Assembly (NCBI RefSeq): GCF_905404315.1
Contig: NC_066296.1
Coordinates: forward strand, 7,316,001 to 7,380,000
Source: Leptidea sinapis
Lineage: Eukaryota > Arthropoda > Insecta > Lepidoptera > Pieridae
Direction: 5' to 3'
DNA length: 64,000 nt
A program made the translations under genes and the position numbers. Positions 42,889 to 54,008 of this stretch are shown here, in pieces (positions within the stretch are counted from its first letter, which is position 1; each line of letters begins with the position of its first letter). The notes beneath the pieces were generated by a model that was not told the origin of the DNA, made no database searches, and worked only from the letters and a program-made list of their open reading frames with translations.

Positions 42889-44644
42889 GTTAAAATATGT
42901 CTTAATGTGTCTTATTGTATCTACTATCCCTTACGTACTTAATAAAATTATAATTGAATAATATTAGTAAGTACATAATTAATACATTGGTGTAACTATC
43001 TCAATAAATAATAACATATTGCACTACAGCCTACTTACTCTATTTGTCGTGAAACAGTGCTTAAGATCGTCTAGTGGATTGAGAGTTAAGTAATGTTTAA
43101 GGTATTTTAATAATCCAAAGGGGCATATTAAAATTGAAACAAATCACAGTTCAGCAAAGTTGTTAGGTTCGTGCTTTTTTTTTGGATTTAATAGTCGTTT
43201 TGTATGCGTAACATTGATTCACTGTCTACAATTATAAATGGATTTCATTAACTGACCATCTATTAACAATATTAAAAATATTATTTAATATTCTCTTTTG
43301 ATTCAATTATTTTTGAAGTATTCAAACGCTTCTATTTAGACTTTTTTTAATTTATTTATTACAAAAGTAGTTATAAATAAATACACATGGAGATTTACAA
43401 AAAATATTACTGAGATTTTTTTTTAAAAACCGTTCAATTTAAACCATTAAAACCTAACTGACTTGTTCAAAAAAATCTGTGGTACCTTCAAGTCGCGCGT
43501 AAAGAAGTGTTACTTCAATAATTTTGATTCAGTCTATCCTACATCATTGAGAGAGCGAGGTCACCCTAGCCCTTAAAATAAGACGGAAGGTGTGTACGTG
43601 CTCTAACACTTCCCCACTCACATGGCATTTATTGTTTTGTCAATCCGTCAGTCACTTGTTGGCTATTAATCACGTATCACGTAAACTTCCGTACCAAAAA
43701 CTAAAATGTACTTACGTACTCGTATTAGTTCGTTACTTAACTTTAACTTTTATATGAGTCGCGTTAACGGGCAAGTGCTTGGCAGCACGTGACCTCCTCA
43801 CCTTTTTTATAGCTTTTTTAATTCCATAATGTGAATGAATGACTTAAAAAACAAATACATATGTCTTAGAATTAGTTATTACACACGAGCAGGTATAAAA
43901 TAATAAAATATCACAATTGATACTGAGTTTATCCGTAATCGGCAAGTGCCTGCAGATCGCCGTGATTTTGGCAGCGGCCTGTCAATACATATTCTTTAAC
44001 GTGTATTAGATTTAACGTGTAATAGATTGCTTATAATTAGTATGATTTGAGTAAATGTATCTGAAAGCTATAAGACAATGCAAAATAAAACATCTAATAC
44101 ACAAAATAGCGTAGTGTGCCAGTAACCCATTTTTCTCTCCTTCCACGTATCTTCTTTAGTTGGTTTCAACGGCCAACATATATTATTTATTTCATCAAAT
44201 AACAAACAAACTGTGAAATGACCGGAGCAGATCTTCCAGGACAATGCAACATGGGCAACATTAAAAGATCAGTAACGCTCTTGTGATTTCTCTCGAGTCG
44301 CAAGAGATATAAGAGAATAAAATATATTTAAACATAATTCAGGTTTAGATTTATAATTGCAACTGGCAGGTGACGCTGCAATCAAGGACTAGAAATCATC
44401 GAGTTAAATACGTCGGCAAAAAAGTATCCTTAAAAAAACGATCACTTGAGAAAAATCCCTAATAAGTAATAAGCTTAGACACACACGAACGAGTGTAATT
44501 TTATAACAAACACTTGCGATTTGAGATTTATAGAAACTTCAAACTTGCAATTAATAAAAAAATCATATTTTTGTCTAATTTTATGTAATGCAAATAACAT
44601 TGAAATAGTTTTATTCAAAATAGTATTCTAAAATTACTTTATCT

Positions 44645-44718
44645 TCATCATCATCAGCCGGAAGACGTCCACTGCTGGACATAGGCCTCCTCCAAAGATC
44701 TCCAAGACTCCAAGGCAA
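44645..44718 (-). pseudogene. LINE-R C-terminus (copy 2)
   Basis: Duplicate of 39517-39590. Confidence 0.7.
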
Positions 44719-44743
44719 TACATACTCGTTAAAATTACTTTTA

Positions 44744-45028
44744 CCAGGAGGCTCCTTTGCACAGGATGCCGGCTAGATTGTGGGTACCACAACGGCACCT
44801 ATTTCTGCCGTGAAGCAGTAATGTGTTAGAATTACTGTGTTTCGGTCTGAAGGGCGCCGTAGCTAGTGAAATTACTGGGCAAATGAGACCTAACATCTTA
44901 TGTCTCAAGGTGACGAGCGGAGTTATAGTGCCACTCAGAATTTTTGGGGTGTTTCAAGAATCCTGAGCGGCACTGCATTGTAATGGGCAAGGAGTATCCA
45001 TTACCATCATACCATAAAAAAAAATACT
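44744..45028 (+). mobile_element. Rep-B (copy 2)
   Basis: Duplicate of 39616-39900. Confidence 0.8.
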
Positions 45029-45528
45029 TACTGAACGTCAAAATTCCATTACAAAAGATATGGCGAAGACCAGGGAACGAGGGCAAGAAACTCAAAAATA
45101 TTGATGTAATCATAGTCTGTATGATAATGAATTAAGTTATAAAGCTTTGAGGGATATTAAAAGCTCTCCTCAATGCTTTTCACGCCTTTTGACGAATAAA
45201 ACAAAGATCTTTCTGGTTACTGCGTGGGCGTCTAACAATCATAATAAGACCAAAAAAGTGGAATTAAAATGAGTGTTTTTGTCCAAATCTAAATGAACAC
45301 GACTCATCGCCATATAGGGTTGTGCTACTGTTCGTCACATCTAATATGTCGTTAGCGGAGAGATATGCTTATTTAGCGATTTGTGGGTGCTTTAGAGATT
45401 TTTATTTTTATAAATTAGTGCGGAGCAACAAACTACAGTTCACTATCTGTTTGTTATTTGAGGAGTTAGTTTAGAGTTAGTTTGTTTTATGGAAGAGGAC
45501 GACAAATGAGCGTACCTGTTGTTAAATT

Positions 45529-45811
45529 AACCAGGCTCCTTTGCAGAGGATGTCGGCTAGATTATGGGCACCACGACGGCGCCTATTTCTGCCGTGAAGC
45601 AATAATGTGTTTCAGTCTGAAGGGAGCCGAAGCTAGTGATATTACTGGGCAAATGAAACATCTTATATCTCAAGGTGACAAGCCCAATTGTAGTGCCGCT
45701 CAGAATGTTTGGGTATTTCAAGAATCCCGAGCGGCACTGTAATGGGCAGGGCGTATTAATTACAATTAGCTGTACGTCTTGCTCTTCTCGTTCCTTACTG
45801 TCATAAAAAAA
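45529..45811 (+). mobile_element. Rep-B with its A-tail (copy 2)
   Basis: Duplicate of 40401-40678, here keeping CTGTCATAAAAAAAGG, which shows the ancestral tail. Confidence 0.8.
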
Positions 45812-45929
45812 GGTTTGTAATAATAAACAATACAGGTGAACCCTCGCCGTCTCAAAATTGAACAATGTAATTAGGACTTAGCCAGAGATCTGTAGAGCGT
45901 ACTTAACCTTTACTTACGTAGAACTTATT

Positions 45930-46115
45930 CAAATTTAAAAATATATTTATTTTCTCTCATAATAAAAACTTACAATACACAGTTTATTAAAATCTATATT
46001 GAAACATTGTTATAATTGTGAGAGACCGGCGCTTGAATTAGGTAACGAATACTTGTGCCGGTCTGCACATGCTACCTGGACTGCACATGGTTGAAATGAT
46101 GGAGAGAAAGCTTAA
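45930..46115 (-). mobile_element. LINE-Z 3' UTR fragment
   Basis: Matches 60035-60200: AATATATTTATTTTCTCTCA, TTACAATACACAGTTTATTA and GTGAGAGACCGGCGC. Reverse, 5'-truncated. Confidence 0.7.
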
Positions 46116-46133
46116 CTTATGCTGTGCCCTGTG

Positions 46134-46199
46134 CTGCCCCGGGGCGTAAAAAGAATAGGGTAGTCCCAGGTCCAAGGGTGTCGTAAGAGGCGACTACGG
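46134..46199 (+). mobile_element. Repeat J scrap
   Basis: CCCGGGGCGTAAAAAGAATA and GGTCCAAGGGTGTCGTAAGA, as at 30124-30190. Confidence 0.5.
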
Positions 46200-46470
46200 G
46201 CCCCACCATCTGGATGTGTGGCGGTCCTCCACAGTGCTGTTTTCAAGGAGCTTTCTTCCTCGTACTACGAAGCAGTGGAATGAGCTTCCTTGTACGGTGT
46301 TCCGGGACGATACGACACGGGAACCTTCAAAAAAAGCGCGTACACCTTCCTTAAAGGCCGGCAACGCTCTTGTGATTCCTCTGGTGTTGCAAGAGATTGT
46401 GGGCGGCGGTGATCACTTAACACCAGGTGACCCGTACGCTCGTTTGTCCTCCTATTCCATAAAAAAAATG
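46200..46470 (+). mobile_element. LINE-G 3' end
   Basis: RSSTVLFSRSFLPRTTKQWN, ELP, then the LKGRQR-equivalent and tail to CCTATTCCATAAAAAA. Confidence 0.75.
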
Positions 46471-46529
46471 CTGTGCTTATGCTAAGACAGCCCAATTCAA
46501 AAAAAAAGATTAGCCAATTATTTGACATA

Positions 46530-46830
46530 GATACGTCGCGACTAGTTTACTTTAGTTATTTTCATAGTATTATCGGTATTGTGTCCTATGGTATATTGCT
46601 ATGGGGCAACACTGCCGATATTAATACAATGCTTGCTGCAGAAGAGGTATATAGAGGTTATTCTTACTATTAATAACCTAGGTCCTAATGAATAATTGAG
46701 AGCAAAATTTAAAGAAATTAACATCTTGACTGCTGCTTCTCAATATATTCTTGATAATGTTATGTATGTACATAATCACATAATAGAATTTGCTAGAAAC
46801 TGTCATAACCATAATGTTAACGGAACAAAG
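46530..46830 (+). pseudogene. LINE-E C-terminal ORF fragment
   Basis: Frame reads FHSIIGIVSYGILLWGNTAD, then after a frameshift AKFKEINILTAASQYILDNV, MYVHNHIIEFARNCHN. This copy is uninterrupted at the site where the NUMT split the copy at 2.6-3.7 kb. SYGILLWG is the post-RT motif of CR1/jockey LINEs. Confidence 0.7.
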
Positions 46831-46932
46831 TAATGTTCACACATTACTGCTTCATAGTAGAAATAGGCGCCGTTGTGGTACCCCTAATCTAGCAAGCATC
46901 ATGTGCAAAGGAGCCTCTCACTGGTAAAATCA
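46828..46932 (-). mobile_element. Rep-B 5' part
   Basis: GTAATGTTCACACATTACTG to GTGCAAAGGAGCCTCTCACT. Confidence 0.7.
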
Positions 46933-47187
46933 AAAATCAAACAACATGAAAGCCGCATCTCGACTTCAATACTTTGTAGAGACAAATGACCGATGTATAT
47001 ATTTACATAGAATAGCAAACGTGCACAAAGGGAAGTCGAAATCCCAATAAATATTCACAAACAATATTCGCTATTCTTCTATGTCGCCGCCGGGAACCGA
47101 ACCGGATTTCCTAGCTCACGCGTGTGGTCTTTGTAATTTATACAAAGTTGTAGTGAATTTATTTAGGTTGGAAAATCAAACAAGACA
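46933..47187. other. Stretch without gene
   Basis: No recognised feature. Confidence 0.4.
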
Positions 47188-47345
47188 GTAGGAGGCTCCT
47201 TTGGACATGATGCCAGCGAGGTGGTCTTCTGCACAAGTAGTATACTAGCACTATTATCTGCTAGTAAAATTTTTGGGCAAATGAAACTTAACAGCTTACG
47301 TCTCACAGTGACGAGCGAAGTCGCAGTGCTCAGATTTTGTGTTTT
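47188..47345 (+). mobile_element. Rep-B, diverged and truncated
   Basis: AGTAGGAGGCTCCTTTGGAC, AATTTTTGGGCAAATGAAAC-like middle, and GTGACGAGCG. Joined to LINE-G. Confidence 0.55.
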
Positions 47346-47716
47346 TGTGGTCTGGCGCACCCCAGTATCAGCTCGAACCATTTGACCGCGTGCAACGCAG
47401 AGCTGGTAAAATTTTTGGGGTTTTGTGAACGACTGGATCACTTGGCGTTGCGTAGAGACGTCGCTGCATTGTGTCTCTTCTACCGCATTCCCTTCCTTAA
47501 AGGCTGTCAACGCTCCTGTGATACCTCTTGTGTTGCAACCCACCGTTTGGATAAGTGGTGTTACCAAGACGATACGACGACAAAAAAGCGCAAACACCTT
47601 TTACAAAAGGCCGGCAATGCTCATGTGATTCCTCTGATGTTTCAAGAGAATGTGGCCGGCGGTGATTAACATCAGGTGACCTGTACGCTCGTTTTTACTC
47701 CTCTTCTATTTAAAAA
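47346..47716 (+). pseudogene. LINE-G ORF fragment with internal deletion
   Basis: Frame WSGAPQYQLEPFDRVQRRAG, then ERLDHLALRRDVAALCLFYR-type residues, then jumps to the LKGRQR/tail. WxGAPxYQLxxxDRVQRRA is the post-RT motif of CR1/jockey-type LINEs. Confidence 0.75.
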
Positions 47717-47957
47717 ACAATTACCAACATGAAGACTGGTAGACTATCGTGGTTTGATATGAAAAGATCTTGTATTTTATGATATTTTCTAATAGTTTCT
47801 TATTATTATTTATTTTAAAATTTACAGATATTTTTGTTCTATACATTTATGAATAATGTAACATTAATTTTTGTAACAAAACTTCGGTCTTTAGACTTAA
47901 TCTAATTGTTTTTAAACTTTAGTTTTATATAACTTTGCAATTCACCACGAACAGTGC

Positions 47958-48058
47958 CAAGTAACATACATATTATCACGCCTCCTTCCCGTAAGGGTAG
48001 GCAGAGACGTTCTTCTTTCCACTTGCTAAGGTCCTTACATACTTATTTCGCTTCGTCT
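47958..48058 (-). pseudogene. LINE-T C-terminus, part 1
   Basis: Antisense of the lepidopteran LINE end, TATTATCACGCCTCCTTCCC and GGGTAGGCAGAGACG. On the minus strand this is the ...SAYP-x-GK region. Continues at 48373 beyond a LINE-G insertion. Confidence 0.55.
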
Positions 48059-48372
48059 TTTTTTTTTGGAATAGGCGGACAAACGAGCGTACGGGTCACC
48101 TGGTGTTAAGTGATCACCGCCGTCCACATTCTCTTGCAACACCAGAAGAATCACAAGAGCGTTGCCGCCCTTTAAGGAAGGTATACGCGCTTTTTTTGAA
48201 GGTACCCATGTCGTATCGTCCCGGAAACACCGCACAAAGAAGCTCATTCCACAGCTTTGTAGTACGTGGTAGAAAGCTCCTTGAAAACCGCACTGTGGAG
48301 GACCGCCACACATCCAGATGGTGGGGATGATATCCTAACTTGTGGCATGTCGTGCGAAGGTGGAATTCGTCT
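48057..48372 (-). mobile_element. LINE-G 3' end inserted in LINE-T
   Basis: T-run then GGACAAACGAGCGTACGGGT to GTGCGAAGGTGGAATTCG. Encodes SSTVRFSRSFLPRTTKLWNE on the minus strand. Confidence 0.75.
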
Positions 48373-48570
48373 ACTTTCATTATTCCCTCACACATGCTCT
48401 TCGGTTTAGGGTACTCTTGACCTGGCCTCTTTTCAAGATGTCCCTGATTTGGCCTCGAAACGTCGGCCTCGGTCCACCGCTTCCAACACTTTCATTCACG
48501 CTGGCCTTATACACTTTTTCGTCAATCGTTCTTCATTCATTCTCTCGACATGGCCAAACCATCTCAGCAT
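48373..48570 (-). pseudogene. LINE-T C-terminus, part 2
   Basis: The minus strand reads a WFGHVER-like start (GCTGAGATGGTTTGGCCATG), then VYKASVNESV and ILKRGQVKSTL. Pattern LRWFGHVERM...GRGRPRRT...VLKRGQVKST is a LINE post-RT end. Confidence 0.55.
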
Positions 48571-48711
48571 AAAGCCAAGTAACTAACTAGTGTAAAATTA
48601 GAAAGAGGCACAAGGTTATAACTAGTTACTTCGCTGTTAGAATCTGAGTTTCCGGGCGCTTGAAGTATCTAAAAGACCGACCGTCGTAATGAAATGAAAT
48701 GAAAATTTATT

Positions 48712-49110
48712 AATAGGCATTTATTTTCTAATGAAAATTGATTCCTTCAATTCTTTTTGATAGTCATTTCTAATATACTAGATACTACTACTAATGGCGC
48801 TCCGAGAGAGAAGATAGTGGAGCAAGAAACTCTCCCAGCAATCTTTTTTTGCGCTCTTTTTAATGAAATATAAAATATTGTACTATCACTGCTATTTCTA
48901 CGAAATGTCCCAGGATGTCGGATCACTTAGATAATCAGCTTCGGAGTAATAGGATTTACGACAGAGCCATTTTTTAATAAAACGTTTAAACTTATTTATA
49001 GCTAATGCCTGAACAGTGGCTGGGACTTTATTATAAAAGTGTATACTTTTTCCCTTAAAGATATTATGTATTTTATGAAGTTTACTAAAATTAGTTACAT
49101 TTTAAAGACA
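48712..49110 (-). mobile_element. LINE-A 3' end
   Basis: GGCATTTATTTTCTAATGAA to GACAGAGCCATTTTTTAATA and then the coding tail to about 49110. Confidence 0.65.
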
Positions 49111-49135
49111 CATACTAGACTATGTATGGATAAAA

Positions 49136-49893
49136 CAGCTGACCCGACAGACCTTGTTCTGCACATCTATATCTATATATATAAAAATGAATTGCTGTTC
49201 GTTAGTCTCACTAAAACTCGAGAACGGCTGGACTGATTTGGCTAATTTTGGTCTTGAATTACTTGGAAGTCCAGAGAAGGTTTAAAAGGTGAATAAATAT
49301 GAAATGCTCGGAATTAAATAAAAACAACAATTTTTATTTTCCTTTGATGTGTCCCCCGTCGTTCATTAAAAATATTAACTAATTAGATTTTATGTCTTTC
49401 TAACTATCTCAGGACGTAAAAAATAAACTTAATTTTAGTTACTATTGTTGGTAGATTAACTACAGCTGTTATAATATAATTTCTGAACCTAACCGCACCA
49501 CAAAATAAAACAAAAAATATAGTTTATCCGAAAGCCTTAAATTGATTAAGTTTAGGTCCTTTATTTATCGATTGAGGCAGTACGAAGTCTACCGGGTCAG
49601 CTAGTAATAAATAAAATACTGTTGTTTATGACTTTGTCAATAAAATTTCATAAATCAAGAAATATTTCGTAAAAAATGCTTCACAGCATAACTGTCAAAC
49701 CGTGCGTCATATAATTTAATAGAAAATATGTGCAAACAAATATTGTAAAGAAATTTGGATCCCAAATAAAAATAAAAACTATCTCTCAAGCTGGACTAAA
49801 TTGCACTCCATGAAGCTAACCTAAGCTAAAGCTAAGAAAAACCTATTAAAATCCGTTCATTAGTTTAGGAGTTCATTGGAACCAAACATCAGG
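49136..49893 (-). mobile_element. Hel-D Helitron interrupted by Hel-C
   Basis: Outer pieces 49136-49171 (CAGCTGACCCGACAGACC) and 49605-49893 (AATACTG... to CCGTTCATTAGTTTAGGAG). The join between them matches the continuous Hel-D at 18068-18436. Confidence 0.8.
49172..49604 (+). mobile_element. Hel-C Helitron nested in Hel-D
   Basis: TCTATATATATAAAAATGAA to ACCGGGTCAGCTAG followed by T; inserted between A and T of Hel-D. Confidence 0.85.
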
Positions 49894-50149
49894 ACACTGG
49901 ATTTAAAATTAAGATTTAAAATTAATCATATTAACAGTAAGTGTGGAGGATGCTAGGTATATTAAATTATTGTTTTATTTGTAAATGACATTATTGCGTT
50001 CAAACTGTTATAAAATTACAAATATTATATTTCTGTCCACTTATTTTCTCCTTCCTTATTCAAATAATCAAGGTCAAATGATAAAAAACTATATCGTGTT
50101 GCAAATTATAATGAAATTAAGTATTCTTATAACCGTTTACTGGCAACGG

Positions 50150-50420
50150 TCAAACCTATTCAGCCGAGTGGCAATCAGTCTCCGAGTGAGTAAACTAAAC
50201 ACTGCCTATGTCTGTACCCCCACGCTACGGCATTAGCCTCCGAGTTTCCCGCACCGTCGTGAAGTTGGCGATAAAGAAGTGGGCGGGAAAGGGGCGGGGC
50301 AAGGTGTGGTTCACGATTGCACGTCACACGTTTTCCCGCGCTATTTGAAAATGACATTTCAATTTCAGTATCCTTTAGATTGAAAGCAATGAGATTGCGT
50401 GCATTTGGCCTGCATTCTGT
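50150..50420. promoter_or_regulatory. GC-rich patch with GC box and E2F-like motifs
   Basis: Contains GTGGGCGGGAAAG and, in opposite sense, TTTTCCCGCGC (E2F-like), plus GGGGCGGGGC (Sp1/KLF box) and a CACGTCAC motif. Not repeated in the window. A 111-codon minus frame across it has no recognised domain and is probably chance. Promoter role is inference. Confidence 0.35.
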
Positions 50421-50455
50421 TAAAGATAAGAAGTGAATAATAAACAAAATATTGA

Positions 50456-50640
50456 AGTAGGCGTTACTTTGCGGAAATCCATAATTATCCCATTTGTTTC
50501 GCCTGTACACGAGGCATCCTCAGGAGATGCTGACGGGCCAATCTCTGGCACGAGTCTAGTTCCACGTGTCGAATTGTTTAAAGAGAAGTATTGGCGGAAT
50601 TAACACTAAAGAAAACTCAAAACATTTAGTGAATAATAAA
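50456..50640. mobile_element. PLE-like segment in opposed halves
   Basis: Reverse part GTAGGCGTTACTTTGCGGAA with hammerhead-like core at 50496-50523 (-), then forward part CACGTGTCGAATTGTTTAAA with TATTGGCGGAATTAACACTA. Confidence 0.5.
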
Positions 50641-50644
50641 GTTA

Positions 50645-50869
50645 ATAGTGTCCCTGGCCACTGAGCTAGAGGTCCCGGGTTCGAATCCGTTAGATGTAAA
50701 CATTTATATGATGAATATGGATATTTGTTTATTTATGTATGTTTAAGTATGTACTTATATCATATTAAATATATCGTTGTCTTGAACCCATAGTACAGGC
50801 TATGCCTAGTTTGGGACAAGATAATTTGTGTAAGTGTCTGTCAATATTATTATTTAAAAAAAAATCTAT
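50645..50869 (+). mobile_element. SINE-1, shortened
   Basis: Intact GGTCCCGGGTTCGAATCC, internal deletion in the body, A-run tail. Confidence 0.8.
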
Positions 50870-51334
50870 TATTGATACACATATTAGTAGTCGGAAAATT
50901 TAACCGTTTCAAAACTATTCCAGATCATAAGAAAGATAAAAAATAATTGATATTCCGTCAAGTTATTGGAAATTTAACCCAATGAGTAGATAATTAATAA
51001 TTAATGCGCGCGCTTGTTTTTTTTTCCGCATGAATCCGTTTTTGTATAGGTTGGTACATTGCATAAGCAATTCAGCCAATCAAACAGGTGAACACCAAGG
51101 AGGTTTTATATCGTGTGACCTTTATTCGCACTATTTGTCGATACTCATGAGTTATTCATGAATCTTTTTACTTAGGTACATAATAAATTCAATGGCTTCT
51201 GCGGACGTTAAGACAACGCCCTGTTTTAATATTTAATGACATTCAATCATACTGAAGTATTAGTAAAATATCTACTTTTTTTATGGAAAAGGACATACGA
51301 GCAAATATACGTGATGGGAAGTGATGAAATTCAA
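50870..51334. other. Stretch without gene
   Basis: No recognised feature. Confidence 0.4.
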
Positions 51335-52010
51335 ATTCAAATATTTTTAGTCTAAATAGGATTTAAAATCACTTATTGGACGTCAAATACTAACACACTT
51401 AGAAGTAGTATGCCTCAGACCTGAGAAGAACGGGTTTTTTTCTTAATTTAGTAGGTTTTAGTTACTAATATGTAAGTAGTTATTTTACAGTAAAATTTAG
51501 CAATTGATTTGAGTTTTAGTCGAGTAAGTAAGTCTTCTATTGGGCGATGCTGATATGCTTTTACATCATCCCAGAAAATGTACATAACAATAATCTGCCA
51601 CGAGACTACACACACAACACGTGTCGAATTGTTTAAAGAAAAATATAGGCGGAATTAACACTAAAGAAAACTCAAATCATTTGTATAATTATGGATTGCC
51701 GCAAAGTAACGCCTACTTCAATAACATTTTTTTTAATAAAAAAAAATAAAATTGAAGGCGATCGCTCCATTCCCCGTCTGTGGTATCGTTAAGAAAATCA
51801 CTTATACTATAGGTAGCTTTACCACACAAACGTTTATTAACAATTCTTTTGAATTTGGAAACACATTTGTTATGTACATTTTCTGGGATCATGTTGTAAA
51901 AGCATATCAGAATCGCCCAATAGAAGACTTACTAACTCGACTTAGCGACCGAGTAGTAGGCATAAAAAGTTTGTTTGTGCCTCGTATTAACATTAGTACC
52001 TGGACGACCG
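51335..52010 (-). pseudogene. LINE-E 3' end, rearranged
   Basis: 3' UTR at 51335-51455 (-), an inverted coding scrap at 51525-51592, a PLE-like piece at 51595-51725 and the coding tail at 51755-52000 (-). The 51525-51592 and 51868-51938 pieces are inverted repeats of ~65 bp. Confidence 0.6.
51595..51725 (+). mobile_element. PLE-like segment
   Basis: AACACGTGTCGAATTGTTTA, GGCGGAATTAACACTAAAGA and GCAAAGTAACGCCTACTTCA. Confidence 0.5.
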
Positions 52011-52054
52011 AGCCTTGCTCGGATTTTTAAGAAGGTACAAATCTTGAACAAAAA

Positions 52055-52131
52055 AAAGTAATAGGATATCTGGATTCGAACCGGGGTCTTCTTCTTTCCG
52101 GATCACCCAATGTCCCATCTGAGCTATTATA
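52055..52131 (-). ncRNA. tRNA-like sequence followed by T8
   Basis: The minus strand has TAGCTCAGATGGGA (A box) and GGTTCGAATCC (B box), 45 nt apart, and a T8 run right after, as in a Pol III terminator. The 5' and 3' ends do not pair as an acceptor stem, so it is a tRNA pseudogene or SINE head rather than a working tRNA. Confidence 0.5.
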
Positions 52132-52331
52132 GTCTTGTATATAGTGGCGAAATTTACATTTGTATTCTAATGTTATTGTAGCAGTTTCTCATTAAAACAC
52201 GGATAAAACTATTTATTTTTTTTAAATTTAAACCTACTCTAATGGTATTCACGATCCCGAAACTACCTGTATACTAAAAGTCATTAAAATTGTTGGAGCC
52301 GTTTCCAAGATTCAGTTTATATATATATTTA

Positions 52332-52459
52332 CTAGCTGTCCCAGCAAACGTTGTATTGCCGATATTAAAATCGCGATACAAAAGTAACTGTTGTCAACCC
52401 GTTTCGGAGGAGTTCAAAGTTTAACACCATAACACGAGAATTTTATATATATAATATAT
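52332..52459 (-). mobile_element. Hel-E with large internal deletion
   Basis: CTAGCTGTCCCAGCAAACGT, then AAAAGTAACTGTTGTCAACC directly joined to the 5' portion ending AGAATTTTATATATA. Confidence 0.75.
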
Positions 52460-52460
52460 A

Positions 52461-52656
52461 ATAATATTGACACACTTCTTACACAAATTATCGTGCCCCA
52501 AGTTAAGCATATATAGCCTGTGTTATGGGTTACAAGACAATAATATATTATGCATCCATATTCTTTATATAAATGCTTGCACCTACCGGGATTCGAACCC
52601 GGGACCTCTAGCTTAGTAGGTAGGATCGCTAACCACTCGGCTATACAGGTCGTCGT
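52461..52656 (-). mobile_element. SINE-1, reverse
   Basis: CCGGGATTCGAACCCGGGAC and GCTAACCACTCGGCTATACA are complements of the B and A boxes. Sits directly beside Hel-E. Confidence 0.85.
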
Positions 52657-52664
52657 ATAATAAC

Positions 52665-52870
52665 ATATATTAGAAGATATACAATAATTGCTCGTTTAAA
52701 GATTCTCATCTCGTTTGTCGCAGTTATGGTTGTAGCAAATTCGTTTATGAGCTTATGAACATATAGAACAATATCAACAATATATTGAGAAGCAACAGTC
52801 AAAACGTTTATTTCTTTAAATTTTTCTCTTAATGATTCTCTAGGACCAAGGAGCTCAGCGCGGCCTTTAC
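52665..52870 (-). pseudogene. LINE-E C-terminal ORF fragment
   Basis: The minus strand reads SLREKFKEINVLTVASQYIV, then VLYVHKLINEFATT. Confidence 0.65.
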
Positions 52871-53039
52871 TCTGTTGTCCCACAAGAGGAATCACAAGAG
52901 CGTTGTAGACCTAATAAAGCGTCGAAATATTTGAATTCGAAAACCCAAAGACATTGGTATGTGATAGAACAAAAAAACAAAAAAAATATATTCCATATTT
53001 TTAAATTTTAAAAGCGCAATTAAAAAATACAGCTAGGGA

Positions 53040-53460
53040 AATATAGACTAAAATTATATGCGTGTTACTTTGATAAATTTGTATCTTTAATAAATGTATA
53101 CACTTTTATAATAAAGTCCTAGCCAGTCCCAACTGTTAAGGCATTATCTATAAATAAAATTAAATGTTTCTTAAAAAATGGCTCCGTCGTAAATCCTTCT
53201 ACTTCACGGTTGAATATCTATATGATCGGACAGCCTGGGACTGGATTATGATTATTTTATAGCAATAGCAATGACTGTATTGTATATTTCATTATAAAGA
53301 GCGCTTAAAAAAGAATGCTGGGAGAGTTTCTTGCGCCGCTTCTTCTCTCTCAGAGCGTCACATGTTTCCGAAGCGGTAGTAGTATCTAGTATATTAGAAA
53401 TGACATCAAACAGAATTCAAAATGAATCAATTTTGAGAAAAATACATTTATGCCTTTTAA
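53040..53460 (+). mobile_element. LINE-A 3' end
   Basis: GGCATTATCTATAAATAAAA, GATCGGACAGCCTGGGACTG and ACATTTATGCCTTTTAA tail; plus orientation. Confidence 0.7.
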
Positions 53461-54008
53461 TATTTTTTTTTTAATAAAGTGCGTTTGTAATTAAATTATT
53501 TGTGATTACATAAAACTTATAGAAGGTACTGCAATCAGGACATGGTAAAAGTCTTCATTGAATTTCGATAAATGCGCAAACAGTAAATAAAATGCATATG
53601 CATAAAGTTAACATGGTAGGTACAAATAAAAATGATTTAATTTCAAAAACATTACTAATTTCAATGATCAGGACTTTTAAAAATAACCTCAAAATTAAAC
53701 TCGCGGCTTCTACAATACACACACGTGCCTACTACAAAGCAATTTAGTGATGCGCCCACGAACTGTCGATATTGTCGATAAAATCTTATTCAGTTGTTCG
53801 TTAAACGCGAGCCAATTGTCCACGCTGTCATTTTGTACGAATGGAACACAATATGGCGCCATAAATTCAACTTTACGCAATTTGTGATATATTTGCTCAG
53901 TGTAATAGAATGACAATCTAATAATATGTGAGTTATTTGTAATTTTTTAATATTCTACTATCCCAAACTTCAATCAGTTCACAAGCACTGAATGAAACCA
54001 CAACCATA
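53461..54008. other. Stretch without gene
   Basis: GTCGATATTGTCGATAAA at 53766 holds two CGATA cores. No other feature. Confidence 0.4.

Larger units (their letters stand above)
40676..45803 (+). repeat. Tandem duplication, copy 2 (5,128 bp)
   Basis: Second unit, identical to 35548-40675 wherever compared. After 45806 the sequence continues into the Rep-B A-tail and unrelated DNA. Confidence 0.95.

Noticed and set aside
48446..48470. CTCGAAACGTCGG as another hammerhead core
   Set aside because: It lies in the LINE-T coding tail and no CUGANGA core is placed correctly on the same strand.
50175..50510. 111-codon minus-strand frame as a gene
   Set aside because: It runs across a GC-rich patch that is better read as regulatory DNA, and the protein shows no recognisable motif.
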